From Planctomycetota bacterium (GTDB lineage Bacteria > Planctomycetota > J058 > JAJDCP01), in NCBI GenBank assembly GCA_029260765.1, contig JAJDCP010000063.1, forward strand, positions 105,767 to 169,766: 64,000 nucleotides of DNA, written 5' to 3'. The position numbers and the translations under genes were made by a program. The notes beneath the pieces are model-generated. The model was given only the letters and a program-made list of their open reading frames with translations, did no database searches and had not been told where the DNA came from. Positions 16,919 through 25,100 of the stretch are shown one piece after another (within the stretch, counting starts at the first letter, position 1; each line of letters opens with the position of its first letter).

Positions 16919-17823
16919 CTTGGGTCCTCGGCGATGCCCAGGCTCTGCAGCACCGTCTCCAACTCGGGGGGCAGCGGGGCGCGCCCCTGCCAGCCTCCCA
17001 ACTGCGCGGGTAGACCCAACTCGCTGGCGTGCAAAAAGAGGCGCTGCAGGCCGTGGCGGCCGGCCAGGCGTTGGTTCTCGCCTGCATCGCCGTACAGGGG
17101 ATCTCCGGCCAGCGGGAATCCGAGCGTCTGCAGATGGGCTCGAATCTGGTGGAAGCGGCCGGTTTCGGTGCGCACCGCCAGCAGGCTGTAGCCGTGAGCC
17201 CGTGCACGCAGGCTGAAATGGGTCCGTGCGGGTTTGCCGCGGCGGGCGACCACCGCCCGGAGATGATCGCCTTGACGGCGCTCTGCGAGGGGCCGGTCGA
17301 CCCGGCCCGTCTGCGGCGCGTTGCCCAGGCACAGGGCCAGGTAGCACTTGTGGACCTGGCGTTGGCGGAAGGCTTTCCGCAGCGCTTCCAAGCTTGCGGC
17401 ATTGCGGGCGACGGCCAGGGCTCCGCTGGTGTCGCGGTCGATCCGATGCCCCAGTCCACAGTCGTCCAGCGAGCGCAACTCTGGGTAGCGGGCAAGCAGG
17501 CCGCAGGCCAGGGCACCGCGCCAGTTCCCCGGCCCCGGCAACACCGCGACGCCAGCGGGTTTGTCCACGACCAGCAGCTCGGGAGCCTCGTGCAAGACGC
17601 CAAACTCGACCTTGGGGTTCGCCGCGACCCCGAGCTCAGGAATCTCGACCTGGTCGCCCGTACGGACCTTCACACCGAGATGGGCGCGCTTGCCGTTGAG
17701 CAGGATGCGGCCTTTGCGCGCAAAGCTCTGCAGGGCGCCGAAGCTGAGCTCGGGTTTGAGCTTGCTCAAGGCGCGGCCGAGTCCTTTGCCGTTGAGCGCA
17801 TGCGTGATGGCGAGGGTCGCCAT
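16915..17823 (-). CDS. RluA-family pseudouridine synthase
   Basis: A 302-residue enzyme expected to convert uridine to pseudouridine in rRNA or tRNA. An N-terminal S4-like domain (FGALQSFARKGRILLNGKRA) precedes the catalytic domain with the signature GLGHRIDRDTSGALAVARN, in which the Asp of the RIDRDTSG motif is the nucleophile. Further family motifs are ELLVVDKPAGVAV and TETGRFHQIRAHLQTLGFPL. It belongs to the RluC/RluD-like group. The ATG at 17823 is chosen because AGGAGG lies 9 bases upstream. It is first in an operon with the small gene and hrpB, and divergent from the regulator at 17934. Confidence 0.92.
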   Translation of the reverse strand: MATLAITHALNGKGLGRALSKLKPELSFGALQSFARKGRILLNGKRAHLGVKVRTGDQVEIPELGVAANPKVEFGVLHEAPELLVVDKPAGVAVLPGPGNWRGALACGLLARYPELRSLDDCGLGHRIDRDTSGALAVARNAASLEALRKAFRQRQVHKCYLALCLGNAPQTGRVDRPLAERRQGDHLRAVVARRGKPARTHFSLRARAHGYSLLAVRTETGRFHQIRAHLQTLGFPLAGDPLYGDAGENQRLAGRHGLQRLFLHASELGLPAQLGGWQGRAPLPPELETVLQSLGIAEDPR

Positions 17824-17933
17824 GGCCGGGTCCTCCTGAACTCCCAGGATGCGACCCGGGCCCGGTTTTGTCGAGGCTCCTAGCAGCTCGTTTTTGCCTG
17901 GTCTCTGGCGTACAGTGGGTCGCGGGAGGAGTG

Positions 17934-19301
17934 ATGGCACGCATTCTGGTTGTCGACGACGAGGCTCATGTTTGCTGGGCCTACAAGAAGATGCTGAGCG
18001 CTCGGGGCCATGAGGTGCTCGTCGCTTCGAATGCCGAAAAGGGTCTGCGCCTGCTCGACGAGGGACCCGAGCTGGTGCTGCTCGACCACCGGTTGCCTGG
18101 CATGAGCGGCTTGGAGGCCCTGGCTCACTTCCGCGAGCGGATGCCTCAGCTGAAGGTGATTCTGATCACCGCGCATGGCACGCTGGGAACCTCGGTCGAG
18201 GCGATCCGGCTACAAGCCTACGAGGTGTTGGCCAAGCCGGTCGAGCTCGCAAGGCTTGAAGAGGTTGTCGATCGGGCGCTCGGCACGGGGGAGACCGAAG
18301 TCGACCTGGCATCCGACGATGGGGGTCTGCCACTGGTCGGCAAGAGCGCGCCGATGGTCGAGTGCTACAAGCGCGTCGCCCTGGTGGCGGCCAGCGATGC
18401 CAACGTGCTTCTGTACGGCGAGAGCGGCACGGGCAAAGAGCTCTTCGCCCGTACCATTCATAACTTCAGCCAACGCGCGGACGGACCCTTCGAGACGGTC
18501 AACTGCGGTGCGATTCCAGAGACTCTGCTCGAGAGCGAGCTGTTTGGGCACGAGAAGGGCGCCTTCACCGGTTCGGTGGCGCGCCGCGTTGGACGTTTGC
18601 GGAGGGCCGATGGAGGTACGGTCTTCCTCGATGAGATCGCCGAGCTTTCGCAACCGGCCCAGGTCAAGCTGCTGCGATTCATCGAAGACAAACGCATCGA
18701 GCCGCTGGGGGGGGCACCGGTAGAGGTGTCTGTGCGCCTGATCGCAGCCACCCACAAGGACCTGCAGCGGGAAGTCGCGGTGGGGAGGTTTCGCGAAGAT
18801 CTCTTCTTTCGTCTGCACGTGGTCAAGCTCGAGATCCCCCCTCTCCGTGAGCGGCGCGAGGACATCCCCGCCCTGGTCTCGAGTTTTCTGCGCCATTTTT
18901 CTGGCGCCGCTGCGGCGCGCATCAGCGAAGAGGCTCTGGCGTCCCTGCAACAACGCGCATGGCCGGGCAACGTTCGCGAGCTGAAGAACGCCGTCGAGCA
19001 CGCCTGTCTGATGGCCCGCGGCGGGATGCTCCAGGTGCGTCATCTGCCACCCGAACGGGAAGAATCTGAAGAGCTTCAAGGCGATGCGCTGACCGCTCTG
19101 ACACGGCAATTCCTCGACGCCGCCGAAGGCAGTGAAAAACCCTGGGCAGCGGTTATGGGGCGTTGGGAGCGCGCGCTGCTGCGCGAAGCCCTGGCACGTC
19201 TTGGCGGAAATCTGGCCGCGACAGCCCGCTTTTTGGGAATCAACCGGCTGACCCTCCGCAAGAAGCTGAAGGAGCAGGGGCTCTACGAGCGCGAAGCCTG
19301 A
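17934..19301 (+). CDS. Sigma-54-dependent response regulator, NtrC family
   Basis: A 455-residue transcription activator with three domains. The receiver (1-120) has acidic D8-D9, phospho-acceptor D51 in LLDHRLPG and the Lys of LAKPVEL. The central AAA+ domain has Walker A GESGTGKE, the sigma-54-contacting GAFTGS loop, Walker B FLDEIAEL, and an arginine-finger region. The C-terminal Fis-type helix-turn-helix is NLAATARFLGINRLTLRKKL. All key residues are present, so it should respond to phosphorylation and activate sigma-54 RNA polymerase. No histidine kinase is adjacent, making it an orphan regulator. Its targets might include the sigma-54 promoters at 26323 and 42198, but this is inference. 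Confidence 0.95.
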   Translation: MARILVVDDEAHVCWAYKKMLSARGHEVLVASNAEKGLRLLDEGPELVLLDHRLPGMSGLEALAHFRERMPQLKVILITAHGTLGTSVEAIRLQAYEVLAKPVELARLEEVVDRALGTGETEVDLASDDGGLPLVGKSAPMVECYKRVALVAASDANVLLYGESGTGKELFARTIHNFSQRADGPFETVNCGAIPETLLESELFGHEKGAFTGSVARRVGRLRRADGGTVFLDEIAELSQPAQVKLLRFIEDKRIEPLGGAPVEVSVRLIAATHKDLQREVAVGRFREDLFFRLHVVKLEIPPLRERREDIPALVSSFLRHFSGAAAARISEEALASLQQRAWPGNVRELKNAVEHACLMARGGMLQVRHLPPEREESEELQGDALTALTRQFLDAAEGSEKPWAAVMGRWERALLREALARLGGNLAATARFLGINRLTLRKKLKEQGLYEREA

Positions 19302-19337
19302 TCCGACAAACACCGAGAAGGCACCTGGCGTCTGCTC

Positions 19338-19366
19338 TTGCCCGTTCGGCACAAGCGCCCTATAAT
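19338..19366 (+). promoter_or_regulatory. Sigma-70-type promoter for yacG
   Basis: TTGCCC at 19338-19343 and a perfect TATAAT at 19361-19366 are separated by 17 bases, the optimal spacing. Transcription would begin near 19373, about 27 bases before the yacG ATG. It lies 37 bases after the stop of the upstream regulator gene. Confidence 0.75.
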
Positions 19367-19399
19367 GCCTGGCTTGGATCCAAGGGGGGAGGGGAGCTG

Positions 19400-19606
19400 A
19401 TGTCAGTCCTCGTCTGTTCGCAGTGCAAGCGGCGCTTCAGCTTCACCAACACGCAAGAACACCCCCACTTTCCGTTCTGCTCGAGGACTTGTAGGTTGAT
19501 CGACCTCGGCGAATGGCTCAATGAAAGTTACACGGTCGCCGGTGCTCCACTTCCCGATGGGGGTGATGAGGACTGGGCCCGCTTTGAAGAACAGATGGGA
19601 GACTGA
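19400..19606 (+). CDS. yacG: Zinc-binding protein YacG (DNA gyrase inhibitor family)
   Basis: A 68-residue protein with a four-Cys zinc site: CSQC near the N-terminus and CSRTC (C-x3-C) about 20 residues later, followed by the family hallmark LIDLGEWLNESY. In E. coli YacG binds GyrB and inhibits gyrase. The gene sits alone behind its own promoter. The ATG at 19400 has GGGGAGG/GGGGAG upstream. It ends 2 bases before the GTG of the next gene, suggesting co-transcription. coaE, its neighbour in proteobacteria, is absent here. Confidence 0.93.
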   Translation: MSVLVCSQCKRRFSFTNTQEHPHFPFCSRTCRLIDLGEWLNESYTVAGAPLPDGGDEDWARFEEQMGD

Positions 19607-19608
19607 GA

Positions 19609-21450
19609 GTGGAAGAGCAGACGAGCAAGCCTCAAGGGTGGCTTGGCGGACTGAAGGTTCCGTTCAACTTCAATGCCTTGATCCTCTGCTTTGCGGCAGT
19701 CGTCATCTTCAAGGTCGGCGTCTGGTCGATCGAGCTCTTCACCCCGGGCGGGCATGTCTTCGAGCGGGTCGTGCAGAAGCTCGACGACGCGGTCGAAGAC
19801 AACGAGCATCCCTACTTGCAGTGGGCGATCGAGGTGTTGTCCCCTCTCGAGCAGCGCCAGGCCGCGGCGATCCGCATGAAGGCCGAGCTCGATGCTGTTG
19901 ACCGCAACGAGAACCTCACCACGACCAAGCGTGAGCTGCGCGAGCGCATCACGCAGCTGCGTGCAGAGTCCGAGACCGACCCGGCTTCCGCCGCCGCGGC
20001 AGACAGTCTGGCGGTCATGCTATTGCAGCTCGACCAGCCGGAAGGCCAGGGCGACTTTGCCGCGATGCTCGCCACTGCTCAGGCAGACGGGCGTGCGCTC
20101 AGCCTGCCCCGCGATGCGATGAACGCGTTGAGATCGAAAGAGATCCCGGCCGTGACCTGGGTCTTGTTCGCTCTGCTCGTCGCCGTGCTGTGGAGCTTCC
20201 TGGCTGCCGCCGTCTGCCGTATCTCGGCGATGCACCTGGCCCGCGATCAGGGCCTCGAGCTGAAAGAAGCGCTGATGTTCGCCCAGAAAAAGGGCCTCAA
20301 GATCCTGCTCTGTCTGGCGATTCCGGCGGCGCTGATCTTGATCCTTTGGGGCCTGAACTCGCTGTTCGGTCTGCTGATGAACGTGATGATCCTCGACATC
20401 CTGCTGTCGGTCCTGTTCGTGCTGGTGTTCCTGTCGAGTTTCTTCATCGTGTTCGTTATGTTCCTGTCGCTGTTCGGCTTCAATCTGATGGGCAGCGCGG
20501 TCGCCACCGAGTCCAGCGACGTCTTCGACGGCATCAGCCGAGCCTGGGACTACTTGACCAGTTGCCCCTGGCACGCGGTGGTCTACTACTTCACCGTGGC
20601 CGCCTACCTGATCATCATCGCCATCGGCGCGCAGCTGTTCATCGACTTCAGCCTGTGCACCCTGTCGAACCAGTTCTACGGGCTCAATGACACCACGGGC
20701 ACGACGGAGATCGAGAAGGATGGCGTGGCGGTCGAGGTGAAAAAGCCCTCGAGCAAGTCCGTCTTCGAAGGCGTCGTGCTGGGCAAGAGTGACGATCTCT
20801 ACAAGCGCGTCGGCTATGTCGATGGCGAGTGGGTCTTCTACCAGGGTGGCGAAGACCGCTCCGATGCGATCGGCTCGACGACCATCATCAGCGCCTACAT
20901 CCTGTGGTTCTGGGTGGCGGTTGCCAAGCTGCTGGTGCTGGCCTACTTGCTGCACTACTGGCTGAGCGCGAACACCACGATCTACTTCTTGCTGCGCAAA
21001 GAAGTCGACGAAGACGATTTCAACCAGATCTATCTCGAGGACGAAGAGAACCTCGATAGCCTCGGCGACGACGAGAGCTTCAAGAAGGTGCTCGAGGCCG
21101 GCGCGACGACCGAGACCGAGAAGCTTCCGGCTGCGCCCGCAGCAAAAGACAAAGCGGACGGCGAGGCCAAGGAAGAAGGCGACGGCAAGGCGGCGGCGGA
21201 AGCCGACGAAAAAGAGGACGCGGCGGCCGACGAAGGCGAGAGCGAAGACGCCGACGAAGAAGAGGACGCCGCCGACGAAACTGAAGAGGAAGGCGAAGAG
21301 TCGGACGACGACGAAGAGTCCCCCGACGAGCAGGCCGAAGAGGAAGCTGAGAAGAAAGATTCCGCGAAAGAAGAGCCGGCCAAGGAAGAACCCGCTGCAG
21401 ACAGCAAGGGCAAGAAGAAGAAGAAGGGGAAGGGCAAGCGCAACCGCTAG
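19609..21450 (+). CDS. Polytopic membrane protein with long Glu/Asp-rich then Lys-rich tail
   Basis: A 613-residue protein of unknown family. There is an N-terminal helix (ALILCFAAVVIFKVGVW), a soluble coiled-coil-like part (about 50-160), then about five membrane helices (e.g. VTWVLFALLVAVLWSFLAAA; IISAYILWFWVAVAKLLVLA). The last 110 residues are extreme: an Asp/Glu/Ala-rich stretch ending in the basic cluster KGKKKKKGKGKRNR. The GTG start at 19609 has GGGAG 10 bases upstream. A 12-bp terminator follows at 21472. The tail should be disordered and cytoplasmic or periplasmic, depending on topology. Confidence 0.75.
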   Translation: MEEQTSKPQGWLGGLKVPFNFNALILCFAAVVIFKVGVWSIELFTPGGHVFERVVQKLDDAVEDNEHPYLQWAIEVLSPLEQRQAAAIRMKAELDAVDRNENLTTTKRELRERITQLRAESETDPASAAAADSLAVMLLQLDQPEGQGDFAAMLATAQADGRALSLPRDAMNALRSKEIPAVTWVLFALLVAVLWSFLAAAVCRISAMHLARDQGLELKEALMFAQKKGLKILLCLAIPAALILILWGLNSLFGLLMNVMILDILLSVLFVLVFLSSFFIVFVMFLSLFGFNLMGSAVATESSDVFDGISRAWDYLTSCPWHAVVYYFTVAAYLIIIAIGAQLFIDFSLCTLSNQFYGLNDTTGTTEIEKDGVAVEVKKPSSKSVFEGVVLGKSDDLYKRVGYVDGEWVFYQGGEDRSDAIGSTTIISAYILWFWVAVAKLLVLAYLLHYWLSANTTIYFLLRKEVDEDDFNQIYLEDEENLDSLGDDESFKKVLEAGATTETEKLPAAPAAKDKADGEAKEEGDGKAAAEADEKEDAAADEGESEDADEEEDAADETEEEGEESDDDEESPDEQAEEEAEKKDSAKEEPAKEEPAADSKGKKKKKGKGKRNR

Positions 21451-21471
21451 CTCCATTTTCCTGTAGGCCGC

Positions 21472-21500
21472 GCAAAGGAGGGGTAGAGCCCCTCCTTTGC
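21472..21500 (+). terminator. Rho-independent terminator, 12-bp perfect stem
   Basis: GCAAAGGAGGGG pairs perfectly with CCCCTCCTTTGC around the 5-base loop TAGAG, followed by TTGTT. It lies 22 bases after the stop of the membrane protein gene. Its mirror image could also stop transcription of the minus-strand gene ending at 21526. Confidence 0.85.
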
Positions 21501-21525
21501 TTGTTGGCTGCGCTGTGCTGGAGTC

Positions 21526-22071
21526 TCAGCCGCCCTGGCCCAACCAGCCCAGGATTCCCTGCCGCCGGGGCGCCACAGGGGCAGCACGTCGGGGAGGGGC
21601 GATGCCGCGCAACTTGTACAGCGCGTTCACCAGACCGTTGGAGGGCAGGTGACGCAGCAACGCTCCCGGGCGCAGAAGAGCGCGTTCGAGCTCGCTACGT
21701 AGCCCATGGGTCGCGATGCCAGCGGCCCGCCGCGCGGTTCGCTGCGCCCAGGCGAGCACGTCGGGATCGCCCGGCCAATTATCCGCGACCACGCACGGGT
21801 CAAGCTTGTTGAAAGTGAAATGGAGTGCGTGGGCCAGGCGTGCCCCCATCTGTGTGGGCCCGCCAGCTTGCAGCGAGCTGCGCAGGCCTCCGAGCAGGCT
21901 TCCCTTGTCGCTGGCTGAGACTCGTGGATCGGCCACCAGGCGCAGGATCAACATCGAGAAATCCGAGCCGAGCAGCAATGAGCTGCTGAGGCGGTTGCCG
22001 GCCCACGCCCCCAAGCGTGCACGCAGGGTGTCTTCGAGGCTCTCTCGCAAGCGTTGGTATCGGTCAGCCAT
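21526..22071 (-). CDS. Hypothetical protein downstream of xdhC-like gene
   Basis: A 181-residue, Arg/Leu-rich protein of unknown family, probably helical and soluble, with a Pro/Arg-rich end (APPRRAAPVAPRRQGILGWL). The start ATG at 22071 overlaps the end of the XdhC-family gene by 8 bases, indicating translational coupling. A longer start far upstream would overlap the whole xdhC tail and is rejected. Confidence 0.55.
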   Translation of the reverse strand: MADRYQRLRESLEDTLRARLGAWAGNRLSSSLLLGSDFSMLILRLVADPRVSASDKGSLLGGLRSSLQAGGPTQMGARLAHALHFTFNKLDPCVVADNWPGDPDVLAWAQRTARRAAGIATHGLRSELERALLRPGALLRHLPSNGLVNALYKLRGIAPPRRAAPVAPRRQGILGWLGQGG

Positions 22072-22930
22072 GGCGGGCTCCAGGCTCGACCACCTCGACT
22101 TCCTGCTCTGCAGCATCCGACGCGGCTGCCAGGTCGATCCGACGGGGTCGGCCGCGTCCCGTGCGTCGGATCGAGACCAACTCGGCCGCGATCGACACGG
22201 CAATCTCTTCGATAGACACAGAACCGATGTCGAGTCCGATCGGAGCATAGATCTGGTCGAGCTCTTCGGCAGGCACGCCCTTGCGCTTGAGCCGGTTCTT
22301 CAGCTTGGCGATCTTGACCTTACTGCCAAGCAGTCCCACGTACCTCGCTTTCTGCTGCAATGCCCACTCGAGAGCCAGGCCATCATGCTTGTGCCCCCGG
22401 GTAGCGATGGCGAGGTAGGCGCCCGTCCGCGCGCGGATTCCGGGCAGCAGCTGCTCGAAGTCGCCGACGATGGTCTCCAGCGCATCCGGAAAGCGCTCTT
22501 TGTTGGCGAAAAAGGAGCGGTCGTCGATAACAACCAGCTGAAAGCCGATCATCTCCGCCAGTTTTCCCAAGGCCAGTCCGATATGCCCGCCCCCGAGGAT
22601 GTACAAGACAGGCTGTGCCACGGGCTCGATGAAGATCTCAAGCTCGCCGCCGCAGATCAGCCCCGAGTCATAGCCCATGTCACCGTTGAGTTTGTAGCTG
22701 CAGCTGCGCGGCCTGTCCTCGCGGATCACCTGCTTGGCCAGACTGGCCACTTCGGCTTCCACGCAGCCGCCACCGACGGAGCCGATGATGCTGCCGGACT
22801 GTAGAACCAGCATCTTCGCGCCCAGCGCCCCGGGGGTCGAGCCGCGCGTGCGGACAATCGTGGCCAGGGCCGCCTGTCCGCCTTGTTCGCGGATTCTGAG
22901 GATCTCTCTGTAGATCTTTTCGTCACTCAT
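22064..22930 (-). CDS. XdhC/CoxI-family molybdoenzyme maturation factor
   Basis: A 288-residue protein with the two domains of XdhC. The N-terminal XdhC_CoxI domain has TRGSTPGALGAKMLV and GSVGGGCVEAEVASLA. The middle has the conserved MGYDSGLICGGELEIFIEP, in which the Cys is thought to act on the molybdenum cofactor. The C-terminal Rossmann domain has YILGGGHIGLALGKLAE. XdhC delivers sulfurated molybdenum cofactor to xanthine-dehydrogenase-type enzymes; no such enzyme gene is in the window. The start at 22930 (MSDEKIYREI) is preferred over a longer in-frame start at 23116 because homology begins there. Confidence 0.88.
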   Translation of the reverse strand: MSDEKIYREILRIREQGGQAALATIVRTRGSTPGALGAKMLVLQSGSIIGSVGGGCVEAEVASLAKQVIREDRPRSCSYKLNGDMGYDSGLICGGELEIFIEPVAQPVLYILGGGHIGLALGKLAEMIGFQLVVIDDRSFFANKERFPDALETIVGDFEQLLPGIRARTGAYLAIATRGHKHDGLALEWALQQKARYVGLLGSKVKIAKLKNRLKRKGVPAEELDQIYAPIGLDIGSVSIEEIAVSIAAELVSIRRTGRGRPRRIDLAAASDAAEQEVEVVEPGARHG

Positions 22931-23007
22931 ACCGGCAGGGTACGCTCCCGCGATGCGAAATACCAGCCCTGGGGAGTCGGGAGAGAGCGATGCCGGGAGC
23001 CTGTAAA

Positions 23008-24519
23008 CTACAGCTCCTTGAGCAGCTCTCGCGCTACGTACAACCCGGAGGCGTATGCGCTCAGCTGCGGGGGCACGCCGAGCGAGCTCGGAAACAGGCT
23101 CGTGTCGCACACCCACACGTTGGCCATCTGGTGATGCCGTCCGCGGGTGTCGACCACCGAGCTGCGCGGGTCGGCGCCCAGCCGGGCCGTGCCCATCGGA
23201 TGCACCGCGGTGATGCCCTGCGTATGGGGCGCGATGCGGAGACCTGCGACCTGCTCGATCTGCTCGGGCCCGAGCAGCTCCAGTGGTTTGTGGTAGGGGA
23301 TCAGCACCTTCTCGGCTCCGGCGGCGAACAGGATACGCGCCATCGCCTGCCAGCCCAGCTGCAACTGCGCGCGGTCTGCCGCGTCGGGCCAGTAGTCGAT
23401 CTGCACGCCCTGCTCGCCCGCCGCGGCGACGGTCCCCGAGCTGTGATCATGGAGCATCGCGCTCAACACTCCCAAGCGCGGATAGAGGCGCATCCAGGCG
23501 GCATGCCGGGGGCCGAAGCCCGGCAGCTCGGTGGCGGTGCCGGCGGGGTGGGCGAAAGCCGCGCTCAGCCAGATCCGTTTGTCGGCATCGTAGTCGAGCA
23601 GCTCGGTGCACTCCCAGCTCTGGGGAATGCCCTTCCAGCCCTCGACCGTGTGGGGGAAGAGCCCTGCAGCTACGACTCCAGGGTGCAGGTGCAGATGGCG
23701 TCCCCGCTGGCCATGCGGGTCTGGAAGCTCGCTGCGCTCCATCAGCGCGGGGGTGCCGGTGGCGCTCGCGGCCAGCAGAAAGTGCTCAGCTTCGATCCGG
23801 ACAGGCGCAGTCAAGCGGCCGCTGGCCGCCAGGCGCACCCTCCCGTGCAGAGATTCGACGCGTTGGCCGTCGTGGCGCAGGCCTTCTGCGAAGCAGTTGG
23901 CCAGCACCTTCGCTCCTCCCTCGATGGCGGCAGGGATGAAGATCTTCAGAGCGTTCTGTTTCGCATCGAATGCGCAGCCGAGCGCGCAGAAACCGCTGCC
24001 GATGCAGTTCTTGCGGTTGTGTGCGAGGAGGCCCCCGCGGTATCCGAGCTGCAGGCAGCCCTGCCGGAACAGGCGGTTGTTCTCGTTGAGCTGGCGCCGG
24101 GTCATGACGTGGACATGCAGGCGCTGTTCGACTTCTGGGTAGATGGCCTGCAGGCCAGCCACATAGCGGCCGGCCCCCTGCTGGGTCCAGGCCAGAGCCA
24201 AGGATTCTGGCAGGCGCTTGCAGAGGTTGAGGTTGTGCAAGGTAGAGCCGCCGACGCCCTTGCCCTGGTGGACCTTGACTCCCTGATCGGAGCTGGCGCG
24301 GCCCCCCTTTTCCCAGAACAACTTGCCGAACATCTCGAGCTCTCGCTGGTTCATGTTCTCAGGGAAGATGCAGGAGCCCGCCTCGATCACGACGGTGTCG
24401 ATGCCAGCGGCGGCCAATTCGGCTGCGGCCGAGGCGCCTCCGGCGCCGCTTCCCACGATGCACACCCGGGTCTTGAGCGTGGCGCCGCGCTCGCGCAGAT
24501 GCTCTTCGCAGAAGATCAT
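23008..24519 (-). CDS. GMC-family FAD oxidoreductase with a cysteine cluster
   Basis: A 503-residue flavoprotein that should oxidise an alcohol or sugar. It has the FAD motif CIVGSGAGGASAAAELAAAG (20-39), a KGVGGSTLHNLN segment, and the C-terminal GMC signature with HPMGTARLGADPRSSVVD. Cysteines C172, C178 and C182 in NCIGSGFCALGCAFDAKQNA resemble the iron-sulfur-binding cysteines of FAD-dependent glucose/gluconate dehydrogenases. It lacks a signal peptide, but its ATG overlaps the stop (ATGA) of the Tat-signal-bearing gene upstream, suggesting joint export. No cytochrome c subunit is nearby. Confidence 0.87.
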   Translation of the reverse strand: MIFCEEHLRERGATLKTRVCIVGSGAGGASAAAELAAAGIDTVVIEAGSCIFPENMNQRELEMFGKLFWEKGGRASSDQGVKVHQGKGVGGSTLHNLNLCKRLPESLALAWTQQGAGRYVAGLQAIYPEVEQRLHVHVMTRRQLNENNRLFRQGCLQLGYRGGLLAHNRKNCIGSGFCALGCAFDAKQNALKIFIPAAIEGGAKVLANCFAEGLRHDGQRVESLHGRVRLAASGRLTAPVRIEAEHFLLAASATGTPALMERSELPDPHGQRGRHLHLHPGVVAAGLFPHTVEGWKGIPQSWECTELLDYDADKRIWLSAAFAHPAGTATELPGFGPRHAAWMRLYPRLGVLSAMLHDHSSGTVAAAGEQGVQIDYWPDAADRAQLQLGWQAMARILFAAGAEKVLIPYHKPLELLGPEQIEQVAGLRIAPHTQGITAVHPMGTARLGADPRSSVVDTRGRHHQMANVWVCDTSLFPSSLGVPPQLSAYASGLYVARELLKEL

Positions 24520-25100
24520 GCCGGATCCTCAGGGTGGGTCCCGGGGGGAGCCCGCAGCGCATCGTAGCGTTCATGACCTTCGCAGCGGTAGCCATTCGGG
24601 ACCACAGGCCCAGCGAATCCCACTGCGCGGGCTCGGAGCGGGTCGTCCCAACAAGTGGCCAGCAGCAGGCTCTTCAGGGCCGCGAAACCGTTGCGCAGGG
24701 CGGGCAAGCCGCTGTGCTGCCAACTGCGCAGGTAGGCCGCCCGATCTGTGCGGGAGAGCTCGCTGAAGCGTCCCAGTCTTGCCTGCATCACTGTGCCGTG
24801 CTCGAAGGCCAGGAGCAGCCAATCCAGCAGCTCGAGACTGGCTTGAGGCAATCCTGGCAAGAAAGCGTCGATATCCCTGACCAGCTTGTCGGGCTCGATG
24901 GGGGGGAGTCCCGGGGCCTCACAGAACGTCTCTGCCAGGGCCACCAACAAGGCGGCACGGGCCGGGCTGAGATGCTGCAGTCCCGCGGGAGGCTCAGGAT
25001 AACCCCGGCCGCGCCAGGCGGTCAGGGAGAGGCCTGCGACTCCCAGGCCCAGAGCGCCGCGGCGCAACAGGGCCCGCCGTGAAAGGCGCTTAGCTGTCAT
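24516..25100 (-). CDS. Tat-exported small subunit, gluconate 2-dehydrogenase subunit 3-like
   Basis: A 194-residue protein with a twin-arginine signal (KRLSRRALLRRGALGLGVAG, then Ala/Leu-rich) and a mature part starting around LSPARAALLVALAETF, typical of gluconate 2-dehydrogenase subunit 3. In sugar dehydrogenases of this kind the small subunit carries the Tat signal and piggybacks the folded flavin subunit across the membrane. Overlap with the GMC gene downstream and the ROK gene upstream makes a tight operon. Start ATG 25100 overlaps the ROK stop by 11 bases. Confidence 0.75.
   Translation of the reverse strand: MTAKRLSRRALLRRGALGLGVAGLSLTAWRGRGYPEPPAGLQHLSPARAALLVALAETFCEAPGLPPIEPDKLVRDIDAFLPGLPQASLELLDWLLLAFEHGTVMQARLGRFSELSRTDRAAYLRSWQHSGLPALRNGFAALKSLLLATCWDDPLRARAVGFAGPVVPNGYRCEGHERYDALRAPPGTHPEDPA

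Noticed and set aside
20020..21456. 478-codon minus-strand frame over the membrane protein
   Set aside because: Antisense shadow; the plus strand has membrane helices and a start following yacG.
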